NCBI RefSeq assembly: GCF_003589595.1
Contig: NW_020653719.1
Span: forward strand, 1,714,089 to 1,778,088
DNA: 64,000 nt
Direction of reading: 5' to 3'
Source of the DNA: Hyposmocoma kahamanoa
Lineage: Eukaryota > Arthropoda > Insecta > Lepidoptera > Cosmopterigidae
Of this stretch, positions 22,413 through 34,690 are shown one piece after another. The notes under the pieces are model-generated. The model was not told the DNA's origin, searched no databases, and saw only the letters and a program-made list of their open reading frames with translations. Positions within the stretch are counted from its first letter, which is position 1; every line of letters begins with the position of its first letter. Made by a program: the position numbers and the translations under genes.

Positions 22413-25238
22413 CACTATGGGAAATTTAGGTCAGTTACGGATCAAAAATCTGTAACTTTTTTGTTTTTTGAGATACACCTTTCAATTTTTTATTATACAT
22501 AGTGGGAATTACGACGCTTTTAAACGCATATACATTTTTTTTAACTACCCGTAATTGAGAGACAATAAAATGTGCAAAATCATAACTCTCTCTCTTGTAA
22601 ATACTACCCAATATTATTTTTTTTATTGGAAATGCTATGTTACGGTAATTCTTTATTCTTAAAATACATTAAATGTAATTATACTTTTTACTTAAAATTG
22701 TATAAAATAAAAAATAAAAATACGAGACAAGAATAAACGTGAAAGCATGTTTGTTATTATTTCGGATATCTGTTTTAGACTCTGGCCTCTCTCTTCTATC
22801 ACGGCCTATTATTACTGTAATATAATATCTTTTTCAGAATCAATGATGAGTTAGTCCACTTTCAATAAACGTAGCTTCTCCTCGTCACGTTCCTGTCGAT
22901 TTTTAACCTAAGGTTTTCGGTTACTGATTATAAATATATCAGAAGTACAAAGTAACGTGTGAAATACATCTTTATTTGTTGCAGATCTAGAGCACTTTCT
23001 TGCGTGGTGTAATCTAAATTTTTTGTAGTCTTTATTACGAGATTCTTGAGCGTCTCCGGAAACTTGTCCGATAGGTAACACTGCAAAATGATTAATTATA
23101 CCTTCTCTGTGAATTAATATTTTGTGTACCGAAGATGGCATATAATACCAATCATATTTACTGACGTATATTCTTACAGTTTCCAAAGCATATTGTCCAA
23201 ATTTTTGGGAATCTACCATTATGCCAGACGATAAAGCTTGAAAGATTACATAGAGTCGCTTTATCAAAATTTCATCGACTCCTGTTATTTCAGCTGAGCA
23301 GGCTACATTATAAAAAAACCTTCTCATTGCGAGACCTACCGTCATTGGTATTGCCACCTCCTTGCCGTGGTTTATCAATTATTAATCCAAGCTCTTCTCG
23401 AAAGCGTCTTTGTACCACAGTTTTCTTCTCTTGTTTCATTTGTTTATTTTCGTCGCTCGTAGCTGACCATTTTTGAAACGAAAGGTTGTAAGAAATATGC
23501 AAAATCATCTCCATACAGCGAGTCCAGGCGTGCAGTGTCGATAATATAGCAGTTACATTTTGTAAATTATTCATTAGACGTGGAGTAGCACCACAAATAT
23601 TACATGTTCGGTTAATACTTTGCCGATTAGTCTTGGTCTGACACAAGTTCAGACTCCTCTGGATGTCTTTGTTTATACTTACTTGGACCAGACGAGCCAT
23701 CACATCCCCATTTACTGTATAAAACCCACTGTTCCAAATCGTTTTTGTACACGGAATCTATCATCAATATCCTCGTCGTTGTGTGATCTAATAAATCCTG
23801 TAGGGATAACATTTTTGCACATGTGTTTGTAATTTCAATAGCTGATGCAGGTGGGTAACAGTTCTGTTTACTTTTTTGTACTTTGTAACAAGGTGGTAGT
23901 AAGAAACAATTCCGTTCATCCACAATATTCCCTGGTCAGATCCAATTCAATAAATACACTTAATGCTTCTTGATCACTCAGCATTTGGATGGTATTAGAG
24001 TCGTCCATCAATTTCAGCACTGAATTTTTTTTCTCTGCATCTACAGACCTCAATGCCTCCAAGATTTTTGCTTCATTACTTTCTCCCTTTGATCGCAGCC
24101 TTTGAATATATGCACCATAGACGTGTTCAAATCCATATTCATTAAGTAGTGTAGTATTTTTGCGCTTCTTACTAGATTCTGAAGAATTTTCATAAGACAT
24201 ACATGGTCTTCCTCGTTTTCCAGTTGAAGTAGATGGAATGGAATCGATTGTCGTTGACAAAGTAACACAAAACTCTTGATCCAACCAATCACTGTTAATC
24301 CTCAAAAAGGCTTCTTTCTTTCATGCTGCTTGGCTCCATCGACTGTTAAACTGTGTTAGCATTTTTTTTTAATAACTAATTATCAAACGTAAATTGTCCT
24401 CCGAAAGTTCATAACAATCTCGTAAAAATATTTCTAGAGCCGATACATTTCTTCCACCTTCAATGTAGAAAAGTATTAGTTCTCAAACATTTGACAGTAC
24501 TCATTTTCAAAGGAGTTGGAAAGGTATATTCAGTAACAAACGACTGATTGTTTTAATAAATTTATGAAATTAATGTGTCAGAGCATTATATAGTAATGGT
24601 GTCGTGTGAATAATATTCATAAATATGATAAATGCAACCGCATCTATATTATCTTATCGCGTTGCATTGATAAGGGTATTTTTCGGCGGTAGGACATTTG
24701 TTACAATTTCTTTCATATCTTTAGAAACCGCAAAAAACCGCAGCTGATTTTTATAAAATTTTGGTAATGAATACCTACGCTATGAAATAATACAAAATTC
24801 GAAGCTTCGGCAAGCTTCGCTAACAGTCAAAACCTTTGATGAATTTGATAAAGATAGGTTAATGTTTCCTTTTTTAATTATGATTTATTTTCATTACATT
24901 ACAACAAACAACAACAAATTTGAAAAATATCAACTATTTTTGACATTCACGTAAGATGTGCTTTATAGAAATATATAATAACATATAGCGTATCTAACAA
25001 AATCAATACGAAATACGACGTTGAAAGTTCCAAAATTATACGACATAGTATGAGTATGGGAAAGGACATTTTGGAGGTATTTTTATTAAATCAACGTACC
25101 TACTTATCTAACATAAAAAACCTTCAGTATAATAAAGTATGACATCTAAACTATCAAATAAAATTAAATGTGTATTTGAATTAAGACATTGGTCAAAACC
25201 ATTTTTGCTACGCCGTTGTTCTACTATTTCCCATAGTG
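22413..25238 (-). mobile_element. Transib DNA transposon (RAG1-related), dead, complete ends
   Basis: Terminal inverted repeats CACTATGGGAAAT (22413-22425 and, inverted, 25226-25238) start with the CAC.ATG form expected of Transib. They are flanked by a perfect 5-bp duplication CGACG (22408-22412, 25239-25243), the Transib target length and GC-rich type. Total 2,826 bp. The interior encodes broken transposase on the minus strand. Confidence 0.9.
22908..24305 (-). pseudogene. Transib transposase, frameshifted
   Basis: Four overlapping minus-strand frames in N- to C-terminal order: 24305-23916, 23923-23627, 23703-23308, 23378-22908. Recognisable blocks: AKMLSLQDLLDHTTTRI, KWGCDGSSG (an aspartate expected in the catalytic core), the zinc-type CNICGATPRLMNNLQNV (compare CTLCDATR in RAG1), LSTLHAWTRCMEMIL, GLIIDKPRQG.GNTNDG, DWYYMPSSVHKILIHREGI and AQESRNKDYKKFRLHHARK, which holds the glutamate that aligns with the last acidic residue of RAG1. 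At least three frameshifts make it inactive. Confidence 0.82.
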
Positions 25239-25419
25239 CGACGCATGGGTTAGCGCCGGCGCTGATCCTGAAACATTGAGTTCACAAGTTTAGAGTGCAT
25301 TGTTACACAATTCGACTGGGACTTTCACATTAACGAGTTTTATTACGTATCGTATTCATTTATTTTCATTGCTTTGGCGAATATTCCAAGTGTATTTAAA
25401 TTGCATGAAACTAGATTTT

Positions 25420-25895
25420 TTATGATATCAAGTGACGGGACGAACAAGTCGTGCGCCTGATAGTCAGTGACACTGACACATCTACCCATATCAGTTACTA
25501 TACCAGTCAGAAATTTAAATCGGGAATATTTGAGCATAGCCACTGCGCCGGGCTCCTTATAGGCGGATACCTTATAGGCGGTTTCCCATGCGCGCCCGGG
25601 CTCGCCAGTGGCGGCCTGTGCGGTCGAACTTCAAACGCGCGACGCGAGATACATACTCGAATACGCGCGTTCGGCCCGAGGTCGCCCGGTATCGTCCGTT
25701 TCGCGTGCTCGCCCATACAAATCGACACGTTTGACATCACGGGCCATGGGAACGCACCCTAAGATTTAAAGTAGACAAATCCCATGTGCCTGTAGTTTCA
25801 CCAATATGCGAACTGGAACGCTGTTATGACAAATTACTGCTTAGCATTAGAAATAGGTATTGTGGCAGTACGAACTCTTTTACAATACTGTTGCT
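25420..25895 (-). repeat. repeat E copy split by a GC-rich insertion
   Basis: The minus-strand E copy runs 25420-25551 (ATATCAAGTGACGGGACGAA ... CCACTGCGCC) and resumes at about 25759-25895 (CAAATCCCATGTGCCTGTAG ... GAACTCTTTTACAATACT). The gap is filled by a foreign GC-rich segment. Confidence 0.75.
25552..25758. mobile_element. GC/CpG-rich MITE-like insertion inside repeat E
   Basis: About 205 bp, very CpG-rich, with loose inverted ends: GGTTTCCCATGCGCGCCCGG near the left and CACGGGCCATGGGAACGC at the right. Its position inside repeat E shows it is an insertion. Exact ends and target duplication are uncertain. Confidence 0.55.
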
Positions 25896-26068
25896 ATAAA
25901 AGTTTTCAATTTTCTCTAAATAAATGTCCATATACAAACCAGATAACATCTACAACGTTATTCTTTGCAAGAATTGAAATATATTGTATAGTCAACATCA
26001 AATTAACACTTTGGAGTGCTGTTCGTATCTCAAGCGACAAAGAGTTTAAAAATAACATTTTTTTAAAT

Positions 26069-26240
26069 ACTGCCTCCGTAGCCGAACGGCTACCATGCCG
26101 GACTGCCACGCAGAGGTCTCAGGTTCGATTCCCGGGCCGGGAGAAATATTTGTATAGCTTACATTTATTTCTCTCGTGAGTTTGGGTTACACCCATGTAA
26201 TGTGTGGTTGTCTATGTGTGTGTCCGGGCCTATGTTGACT
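26069..26240 (+). mobile_element. tRNA-derived SINE, family A, copy 2
   Basis: Head GTAGCCGAACGGCTACCATG, B-box GGTTCGATTCCCGGGCCGGG, then CTCTCGTGAGTTTGGGTTAC. Confidence 0.87.
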
Positions 26241-26311
26241 GTATGCGTTATTATTAATATATAATATTATTAAATCTCAAATGTCAAGCTTTATGTGGTT
26301 GAACATGCATC

Positions 26312-26772
26312 TATAGTTTCCATTATGTCGTGACGACACATAGTCGTGCAGTTTAAAGTGTCGTGGCTTGTTGTTGTTAACTGAAGGTTTTCACATATAA
26401 TAAAACACGATAAACTATCGTTCACGACTTTGTTGACGTTACGACGACAGACTGTCGTGATAACTAATGGGAATAGCTAGAACGACAGACGTCAGACGAT
26501 AAATAAAATGTCACGATAAACATGTGACGACAGATAATCGTAGCTTTAAACGATTCTGTCGTGCAAACGACAAGGTGGCAGTCGTGAACCGATAAATTGT
26601 CGTCACGATCTAGGGGGAACAGCTAGATACGACAGTCGTCGACCGATAAAATAAACGTGCGTGTGTCGTGGAACACAGTCACAACAGATAGTCGTGATAT
26701 GCGAACAGGCTAAACGCGACAGTCGTCCTACAATAAATAAAACCTTACGACATTATGGGAACGCGCCCTGAG
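26312..26772. mobile_element. non-autonomous element packed with GTCGT/ACGAC motifs
   Basis: Right end reads CATTATGGGAACGCGCCCTG; the left end GTTTCCATTATGTCGTGACG is its degraded inverse. Between them more than 15 GTCGT or ACGAC words occur on both strands, often as ACGACAG or GTCGTGA with GATAAA spacers. No ORF. Ends of the CAGGGCGCGTTCCC type suggest a cut-and-paste transposon whose transposase binds the repeated word. Confidence 0.6.
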
Positions 26773-27034
26773 GCGAAAATAGAAGAACACAACATATGAA
26801 CATATATTATATCTTACCTCAGAAGTGTTCATATCTCTATTTATTTGCGTGGCGTATAATGTTACTTACTCTCTATTTACCTTATTCAAGGTGAAATATT
26901 AACAAACATCCGTCGAAATTCACAGAAACATATTTCGTTTACGATCCTTGCACACTACGCAAATCCCACTCACCAATTGAAATTATTAACTTTTTGTTCC
27001 ACTTTTTAAATTCCAATTATTATACGAAATTCGT

Positions 27035-27345
27035 ATGCGAAATTTAATTTCATTTACCATGAGCTTTTCGGTAAAGGAAAAAAACGTGATAAAACCTGTA
27101 CGTCGAAGAAGGTCATAACCCTCGAAATACGTGTAGAATAGTAGTAGCAGTAGAGCTCCTTGTGTAGAGTTCGTCCAGGGAAGTACTGCCACCTTACCTA
27201 TTTCTGCCGCCAAGCAGCAATGTGAGCTTTACTTGGTCTTACAAAAAAAGTACAAAGAAGTCGCCAACTGTGGCGGACTGTGGCCTAACACTCTAAAGAG
27301 GAGATCTGTGCCCAGCTTTGGGACGAATGAATGAATTGATGATGA
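27035..27345 (+). mobile_element. SINE family Y split by a repeat E insertion
   Basis: SINE part ATGCGAAATTTAATTTCATT to GAAGGTCATAACCCTCGAAA ends near 27142; an internally deleted repeat E (AGTAGCAGTAGAGCTCCTTG ... CTTGGTCTTACAAAAAAA, about 27143-27248) follows; the SINE resumes with GGCGGACTGTGGCCTAACAC to a GAATGAATGAATTGATGATG tail and (ATT)n. The tRNA-like head is missing. Confidence 0.65.
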
Positions 27346-28132
27346 TTATTATTATTATTATTTCATTCCTCAGATAATTATTTTAAATCAAGAACTTTTG
27401 TATTATTTAGGTATAAACTGTACTGTCAGAAGTCAGCAATTAACATTTAAGTGCCTTGTAAGCCATTCGAAACCAAGACAAGTACATCAAATAGTTCTCT
27501 GTATTTGCTTGTGTATTTAGGCACAGAACACTATAGGTGTATATTTAAATTATTTGTGGTTTTATTTTTTATAGTAAGATACCACAAAAATCAGATTTTG
27601 ACGATTATCTACGATTACGTCAACGATCAACTCGGAATGTTCTGAATAGCTCGGAAAGCGCCATTCGATTCGAGAACGCTATTCAATCGAACGAGTCGGT
27701 TAAAATATCGAAGAGTTCTAAATCGGGGTGCAGGGCCACCAGTCTGCTAACTTTCTTGAAATCACATCGTCATCATCAACATTCCATTAAGACTCCACTA
27801 AGATTATATTGCAATTATAATAATATTTGCTATTCTACTAATATCTATTTCAATGGCAGTTGAGTCTCAATAGTGGCATGGCACTGACACTCTATTCATC
27901 ACTCAGTGACAACTATCATGGAAATTAATATGTGTGACCAAATTCTTAAAATTAAATATATATAATATTAATCGACTCGCCATTGAAGAGTAGAATACCA
28001 AAAAAATACAATGGCAGTTGAATAATAGCTCTATGTCTAGCCACTGCCATGCCACTACTATTAACTTTGAGCACAATACTAAACGTACAAAATCCATCCA
28101 CTTTATCGACACACAACTGAGATGATTTCAAA
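27346..28132. other. no gene seen
   Basis: AT-rich, short chance ORFs only. Nothing recognised. Confidence 0.5.
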
Positions 28133-28612
28133 TCAATCAGTACAAAGTACTAAAAACATCGACCTCAAAAGTACGTGGAATTACATATAATTACCAATTA
28201 TTCTTAGGAAATGGGTTATCGGAAAGTACGCAAACCCGGATTCATCCCGTAGTTCGCCACTATACGGGACTTGATACAGGAGATAATAAAAATAGGTGCT
28301 CACTACTCAAAGTATATTGAGAGAGGAAAACGCCTTGAATTGGAGAATAGCAAAATCAACCATTAAAATACTTGCTGCTTATAATGAACTTTAGGCGCTA
28401 TTTATAAAAATGAACCTTCATGCGTGAACAGCAACCCTTAGAGGTGGATGATTTTCTTCAAAATTAAATGGGACTACTATGGAGGTACCCTCTTTCCAAC
28501 AGAAAAAGAATCATGAAAATCGGTTCGCAAATACCGGACTAATCGCGTAACATACATACAAAAAAAATATACAGTCGAATTGAGAACCTCCTCTTTTTTT
28601 TGAGTCGGTTAA
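28133..28612 (-). repeat. repeat G copy, near full length
   Basis: Plus strand AATCAGTACAAAGTACTAAA to AACCTCCTCTTTTTTTTGAG and TCGGTTAA; reverse of the family. Confidence 0.8.
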
Positions 28613-28817
28613 TAAGTAGAGTAGATGAAGCTAGCTTCATCTATGCTTCAAACTTCAAATCAAAACGTCTAAGGTGCGTTAAAAAAAGGTTTTTTTATAT
28701 TCGACGGACCATCGTTTGAAATAAGAATAGTAAAGAACCAACCCTACTTGCATACATTCAAATTGTATGCAGGCAATCGCATAAAACATTCCTTTAGAAA
28801 AAACTACGAAATGTTAA

Positions 28818-29586
28818 GGCAAGTCACCGGAGGAGAAACGGGATAAAGTGTTTTGCTGGATGAAATGATTTAGGTATTTACTAATATTTACTATTAAATA
28901 AGTCTTCCAAAAAATACACGATACACCGACACACCTAAGGATGTCTAAACAATGTGGTAATAAGTATTAAGTAATCTGCGCTGTGTTACACAATAGGATG
29001 TACTTTATCCGATCATCAAAATTAAAGTCTGAAACGAGTTATTTAAGAACAAAGTTTGTACATAACTTTCCTATGGATATATAAGTACTACAGAGAACCT
29101 GCTAAATTTTGGTTTTCAACTAAAGCCCTATTAGTTATTAAATTCACATTCACCCCAAAATTTGCAAACTGCCCAGCGGTATTTTTTTTTTATAACGTCA
29201 AATAACGGAACGAAAAAGTCGTGCGCCTGATGGTAAGCTATACGCCTGTCCATAATTGCAAAGATCTGAGGGTCACTACCACTGCGCCCGTCACCTTGAG
29301 ACTTAAGTTGACAAGTTCCATGTGCCAGTAATTTCAAAAGCCCTTACCCTTACTCTTTAAAACCGGAACACGGTGATACTGACGTGACTGCTTAGCGACA
29401 GAAATAGATAAGGTGGCAGTACTACCCTAGACGAACTCTTTCACAAGACGCTCTACTGCTACTTTGAAAACGACACGCCGCGCCACCCGCTGCTCCGTCA
29501 GTCGCCATCGAGCGCTTGTCGACGTCAGATCTGTGTCAATTTTCTCCGCCTGTTCTTAATCTACGCTCGTGTTGAAATACTTCGCC
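28818..29586 (-). mobile_element. TTAA-flanked element F, copy 2, with full repeat E inside
   Basis: Flanked by TTAA (28814-28817, 29587-29590). Left end GGCAAGTCACCGGAGGAG and right end TGTTGAAATACTTCGCC are the reverse of copy 1 at 9545. A near-complete minus-strand repeat E (about 29187-29465) lies in the middle, at the same internal place as in copy 1. Confidence 0.68.
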
Positions 29587-29590
29587 TTAA

Positions 29591-30439
29591 AGATTTATCG
29601 TTCGTATCACGGTCTCCAACTTGTCGTTTCCTTTCAGACTTCGAAAGTCACACGAAAACTTTTTCTTCGCTCTTTTGGCCGCTGATGTTCGGAGGTAGAG
29701 GTCGTTGATGCTGCGAAAGAAAGTTTAAAAAGAAATTACGTCTGCTACAGCTAGATAGTTCTGAATTCAGTCCTATTTTGTGTGGACAATATTACGAACT
29801 TAAGATACTTGTACAGCTTTTTTTTCGAAAAGATGGCGGAATGACTGTACGAGGAAATGTAACAGAAGAACTATGTGTACGTGTTTATTTGTTTGTTTCA
29901 TTATAAGGTATTTCATCATCAAATAGTAGGTCCACTGCTGGACTCACTTTGCTGCATGCAGTTGCTGCAATTTTGACTTACGACAGTATTTGGTTTCATG
30001 AAAGAAATATTAACTTTACGTAGTTCAGAAAAGTACTGAAACTGAAATGTATCAGTAGATAGGTAACCTAGATAAATAAAAAATAAATTAAGTTCAATCG
30101 ACAAAGTTAGCCCATTGAATAAATTCCCGAACCTGCTTTGTAATTAATCCAAGGTCGTTGCTCTCTGCAAACCTCCCAATTCCTTACGTACTTATTGTTC
30201 TTTTTTTCAGAAAATTGTTCTCCAAATCGCCGAGGTAAAGTTTTCATTGTTTACTGACAAGTCTTTTATTTGTTCTGCGAATTGAAAGTGTTTGTTTTTA
30301 TGTTATTGTTATTCCAAACGCTCATGGTTTTTCCCGACAAAGTTTTATGAGAGAAAACATAAAGGAATAACATATGGAACGTAGCCAAATCAATGGACAT
30401 GACAGTCTAGAATTTATGTTAATAACGGAAATAAATCAG
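29591..30439. other. no gene seen
   Basis: AT-rich; short ORFs only. No repeat recognised. Confidence 0.45.
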
Positions 30440-30614
30440 GACAAAAACATTTTACTTCTGATACATAACGTTCGGGTCGAATGCTGTCCTTTGCAATATG
30501 TTTATCGTTCGGTTAGACATCTATTGCACGTTGTCAGATAAATTCATATTGTGCATGTCATATTACGAGGTAAGAAGTGCAACTGTAAATCTGCCGCCCT
30601 TATCATAACTAAAG
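30440..30614 (-). repeat. dispersed repeat, inverted copy of 1838-2003
   Basis: Reads ACGTTCGGGTCGAATGC and CTGCCGCCCTTATCATAACT on the plus strand, the reverse complement of the repeat near 1.9 kb, in the same order and spacing. Confidence 0.65.
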
Positions 30615-30835
30615 TAATTGACTTTTTTAGCGAAATTAAGTTATTAATATATTTAGAATAAGCGAAACAACATCTACAACCCCCTATAAGCGGTTTTTTT
30701 TGTATTTCATTTGGTTTCAGTTCTATTGTTAAGACATTTTTCAAAGAAAAAAACTTCAGGTGCCAATATCTCGAAAATTACCAAATTGCAAATGCATTAC
30801 TTATGTCAAGTAGGGCAGAAATTATCTCTTTATCA

Positions 30836-31125
30836 AACATAATCTCAGTACAGAATACTAAAAAACCGATCTCAAAAATTCGTGGAATTACATTTATTTG
30901 CCAAGTTTTATTACAATCGGTTACCGGAAAGTGCGCAAACCGGGGTTCATCCCCTAGTTCGCCACTATACGGGGCTTGACACAGGAGATAGTAAAAATCG
31001 GTGCTCAGTATATTTACAGAAAAACCCTCAAATTGAAGCATAGCAAAATCAACCATTACAATAACTGCTCCTTATAAAATTTAGGCGCTATTTATGAAAA
31101 TAAGTCTTCATGCGTCAACATTCCG
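30836..31125 (-). repeat. repeat G copy, partial
   Basis: Contains CAGTACAGAATACTAAAAAA, GTTCATCCCCTAGTTCGCCA and TTTAGGCGCTATTTATGAAA; the AACCGACTTC end is missing, so it is truncated. Confidence 0.75.
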
Positions 31126-33829
31126 CCGGCCGTTGAAAGCTTGCCTTTCAATCTGTAATAATTTTTCAAATTTTTGAAAAAATCTTCTTACAATTATAAC
31201 CCTAACATCTATTTATATTTTGGAAACTTGTGTAGCAGCCACCGGACGTGTCAGACCCTCTTCCGACATTCAGTCACGTCTTAATGCAAGAAAAGTAATG
31301 ATGATACACTGCAAATCAACATAAATAAGATAATAAGTACAGATAAGTTTTTTCAACCAAAATACGACCAAAGTCATCTACTTACCAACCAACGACTTAA
31401 TTATTTCTACCTTATGTCACCATGGCGCAGTGTGACCACTAACTCCTTCCACCTTCACTTCATGGTAAACTAGCAAATTAAAAAAAGCACCTACAACTTT
31501 GCACTATATTGAGAGATGCGCCTACGCCATCGAATAAGATCCAAAAATAATCTCGTAGTACCGGCATCAAAATTAAAGTTGCATAAATCGAGCCGTAAAA
31601 CTATATACAACAAACTGCCCGAGCATATATTACAAGAAAATAAATCAAATAAACTCATCAATAACCATTGACTTACAAATAAATGGACGACGGGTCTAAT
31701 ACAAAAACCACGAAAAAAATGTCCCAAGTCAACCTATTCGAAATTTAAATTGTTATGTCATCGCAGTATCGCGCTGTCCGTAGAACAAATGAAGACTAAA
31801 GCAGAGTGTCGCGCTCTCTATACGATTTTAGCGCCTTACAAGTGCGGACACTTTTTAGCGCGGACCCGACGTCCATATAATTGTAAGTCAATGTCAATAA
31901 CATTAAAAACACACTTACGAATAAAAGCTACTAATATTTAGACGATACATTTCTATAACGTTGATTTGCTTCATGTTGCTCCTGTTGCTGTGCCCTGCAT
32001 GTTTTCTATGTATGCTTAATATAAAATCTGAAGCTATGTATGTACATGTTATGGTGCAATTAACAAAAGAAATGAATACTATATGTATATACTAACAAGC
32101 CAGAATAACGAATGTAACATCAAAGATCATGGTCTATAATCTGACTCGGTTAATGGATGTTTGCGTACAAGAACCACATTAATTTTAAACTATTCTGTTA
32201 AAAACTACTTTTTTAATTCATGTAATAAAGATATTAAAACTCTACGGGGTTAACATGTAACAAGGCAATAAAGATTTTATATTAAACATATTTTTATTGT
32301 GTGAAAACCCTAATTAGATTATTGTCAGACTTTTTGTTAAAATAAATATCATCACATCGCGCGATCCCTGCGCAGTCAGTTATCATAGGAATAACACCAA
32401 AATCGTTCTCCGTGTGATTAACAATAAACAAAACGGAAAATACATTTTTTTATTCCATAATTTCCAGTAGGTATCCACAACAAAGTACACATACCATACC
32501 ATCGTAAAGTACACATATTTTTCTATAAATCTAGCCATTATGTCGTTTCTGTACGCCGTAGCTACAGTTTTTATACTTTGGTGGGCCACAAAAACGAACG
32601 GTCCTATAAACTCTCTAGGCATTACGTTACTAGCAATATAGCAGGAGCGAGTAGTTCATGCCTCACCGACAACTACGCCCCACTTGCTTCCCTGCATTAC
32701 TATGCCAGAATGTTCACAAATTTCCACTCCACGATTCTGCTTGCAATGCAGCGCATCGGCTCGTTTTATGCAACGTTCCTAGCGCTCGCTGCAACCATCC
32801 AACTGTTGCGAAGCAATTTTTATCGAATATCTACTAAAACCTGTACGGCTATGATATGAGGCTTGGAAAACGCTACACTGGCAATGTTAGAGATCTACTA
32901 CGATTTGTTACGCATATTTCCATAATACAATGTAGTGATGTAACAGACCTTTGCTTCTGCTTCCGCAACTACGAAAGTTCCGCACGCTTTTTCACTGTTT
33001 CGCCTGTTTTCGTTTTTAGAACTTTATTCGGAATTTTACAACGTAGCACGGATTATTGAGTCGTGTTAAGTGCAAGTATGAAATTAAAAACAAGCTCTAT
33101 TTGGAACTATTTCGTAGAGATCTTATAGTATTTACACTTCCGCTTCCGCATCCGCTTCCGTTTTCGCTAAGATTTACGTTTAACATCTCGTCCTGTTATG
33201 ATACTTCCGTTGAATGACTAATAAAATATAATAGCAAATGCACAAATGGAATTTACTTAGACATTTCATAGCCACAATCCCCTTTCATCCGCAAAGCGTT
33301 AATCTCCACTCGGGTTCTCTTTGGATCTTTAAATATTACCGTTGTTATTTATGAAACTTATTCCTAAGTTTTTACCAAAACGAATTTTAGTTCTGTTAAT
33401 TCTAATTGTTGTGGTAATTGTGATACTTTTGGGAAGGTCGGAGAAGACGGGCCCGTTAAGGGTAGGTAATAATCAGTTAATATCCACGTAAATGAAAAAA
33501 AAACAAGCTCTTTGGTTAATATAATAAACAAAATTAATGAACATTTCTGAGCAGCATCACTTTATAAAATAAATTGCAAAAAAAACGTTTTGCCCGTAGG
33601 GGGTCGGTAATACGGGTACTCAAGGAGGGTAAAAAGGGTACAACATAATATGAATTACATCCTAATTAGAATATTTAATTTCATGACATATTTTAGTTCT
33701 CAAGTTTTGAGTATTCTCGTACATCATTTCTACAGTTTTTCGAGGTGTTTGAGAAATTTTTAAGAATCTAAAAAAAATCAGTTTAAAAATCAATAGTAAA
33801 TATCTAAATAAAAACAGAATTTACACGAA
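31126..33829. other. no supported gene
   Basis: Several 60-90 codon ORFs (31750-31941, 32383-32622, 32578-32859, 32856-33059) with no recognisable domain. CTTCCGCTTCCGCATCCGCT at 33135 is a short CTTCCG-type simple repeat. Probably old repeat material. Confidence 0.4.
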
Positions 33830-34015
33830 CTTTGTAAATGGTTTTGGTCTGGGTGTTTTGGATAGTGCCCCGGTGAATTCCGTGACTCTTGGTCTCGGGT
33901 TCGATTCCCGTTAGGACTAATTCGGAAAATGAACTTTTCTAAATTGATTCTGGTCTGGGTACTCAGCAGAGTCTTACAGCAGTAAGACCACCAAAAATCA
34001 CGGTACGCAGCCAAA
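33830..34015 (+). mobile_element. tRNA-derived SINE, family C, copy 1
   Basis: B-box CGGGTTCGATTCCCGTTAGG, then ACTAATTCGGAAAATGAAC and TCTGGTCTGGGTACTCAGCA. Related copies at 46040-46275 and 57545-57765. Confidence 0.6.
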
Positions 34016-34149
34016 CGTCACTCAGCCGCTGTCTGCCTTCCAAACAAATATACCTTAATGTTAAAAAGCTAAGTAACACTTTGTAGTGCTCGCAAATTAC
34101 CGACGACATAATGCGACGGCAGCGTGTCTTTTGGTAGAAGAAATGTCTA

Positions 34150-34690
34150 CTTTATTTAGTACAGAATATGCATACCAAAAAGTCAGCTTGGCTGGGCAAC
34201 GTTTGGTAGTCTACATTAAGTCTTCTCGTCACCCATACCGTAAAGCTTGAAAACAAAGGTTTTCAATCAGTGCGTTCTACCTGTTATGGCATACGGAGCC
34301 GACACGGGACACTCACGATACGGTTAGTTCACCAGTTGAAGTCGCTCATACGCGAGCTATGGAACGAGCTATACTCGGAGTTACTCTGAAGGACAAAGTA
34401 AGGAACGAGGTTATTCGACAGAGAACTAAGATTGTCGACATAGTTGGTAGAATAAGCAAGTTGAAGTGGCAGTGGGCTGGTCATATCTGTCGAAGAACCG
34501 ATAACCGATGGGGAAGCGAGTTCTTGAGTGGAGACCACGGCTCGGCAAGCGTAGTGTAGAACGCCCTAGGGCCAGATGGAATGACTATTTGCGAAGGGCG
34601 CTGGCAGCAGATGGATGCAACGAGCTGAGGACCGGGCGAAATGGCGAGCATTGGGAAAGGTCTATGTCCAGCAGTGGACATAGAGAGTTT
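34150..34690 (+). mobile_element. LINE 3' fragment (RTE-type endonuclease/RT C-terminus)
   Basis: Two plus-strand frames with one shift: 34359-34559 (MERAILGVTLKDKVRNEVIR, then LKWQWAGHICRRTDNRWG) and 34508-34690 (KRVLEWRPRLGKRSVERPRA, then RWNDYLRRA). This wording marks the C-terminal end of a common arthropod LINE. The RT core is absent. Confidence 0.82.

Noticed and set aside
26075..26150. tRNA gene
   Set aside because: Same head occurs five times followed by the same SINE body; no proper acceptor stem.
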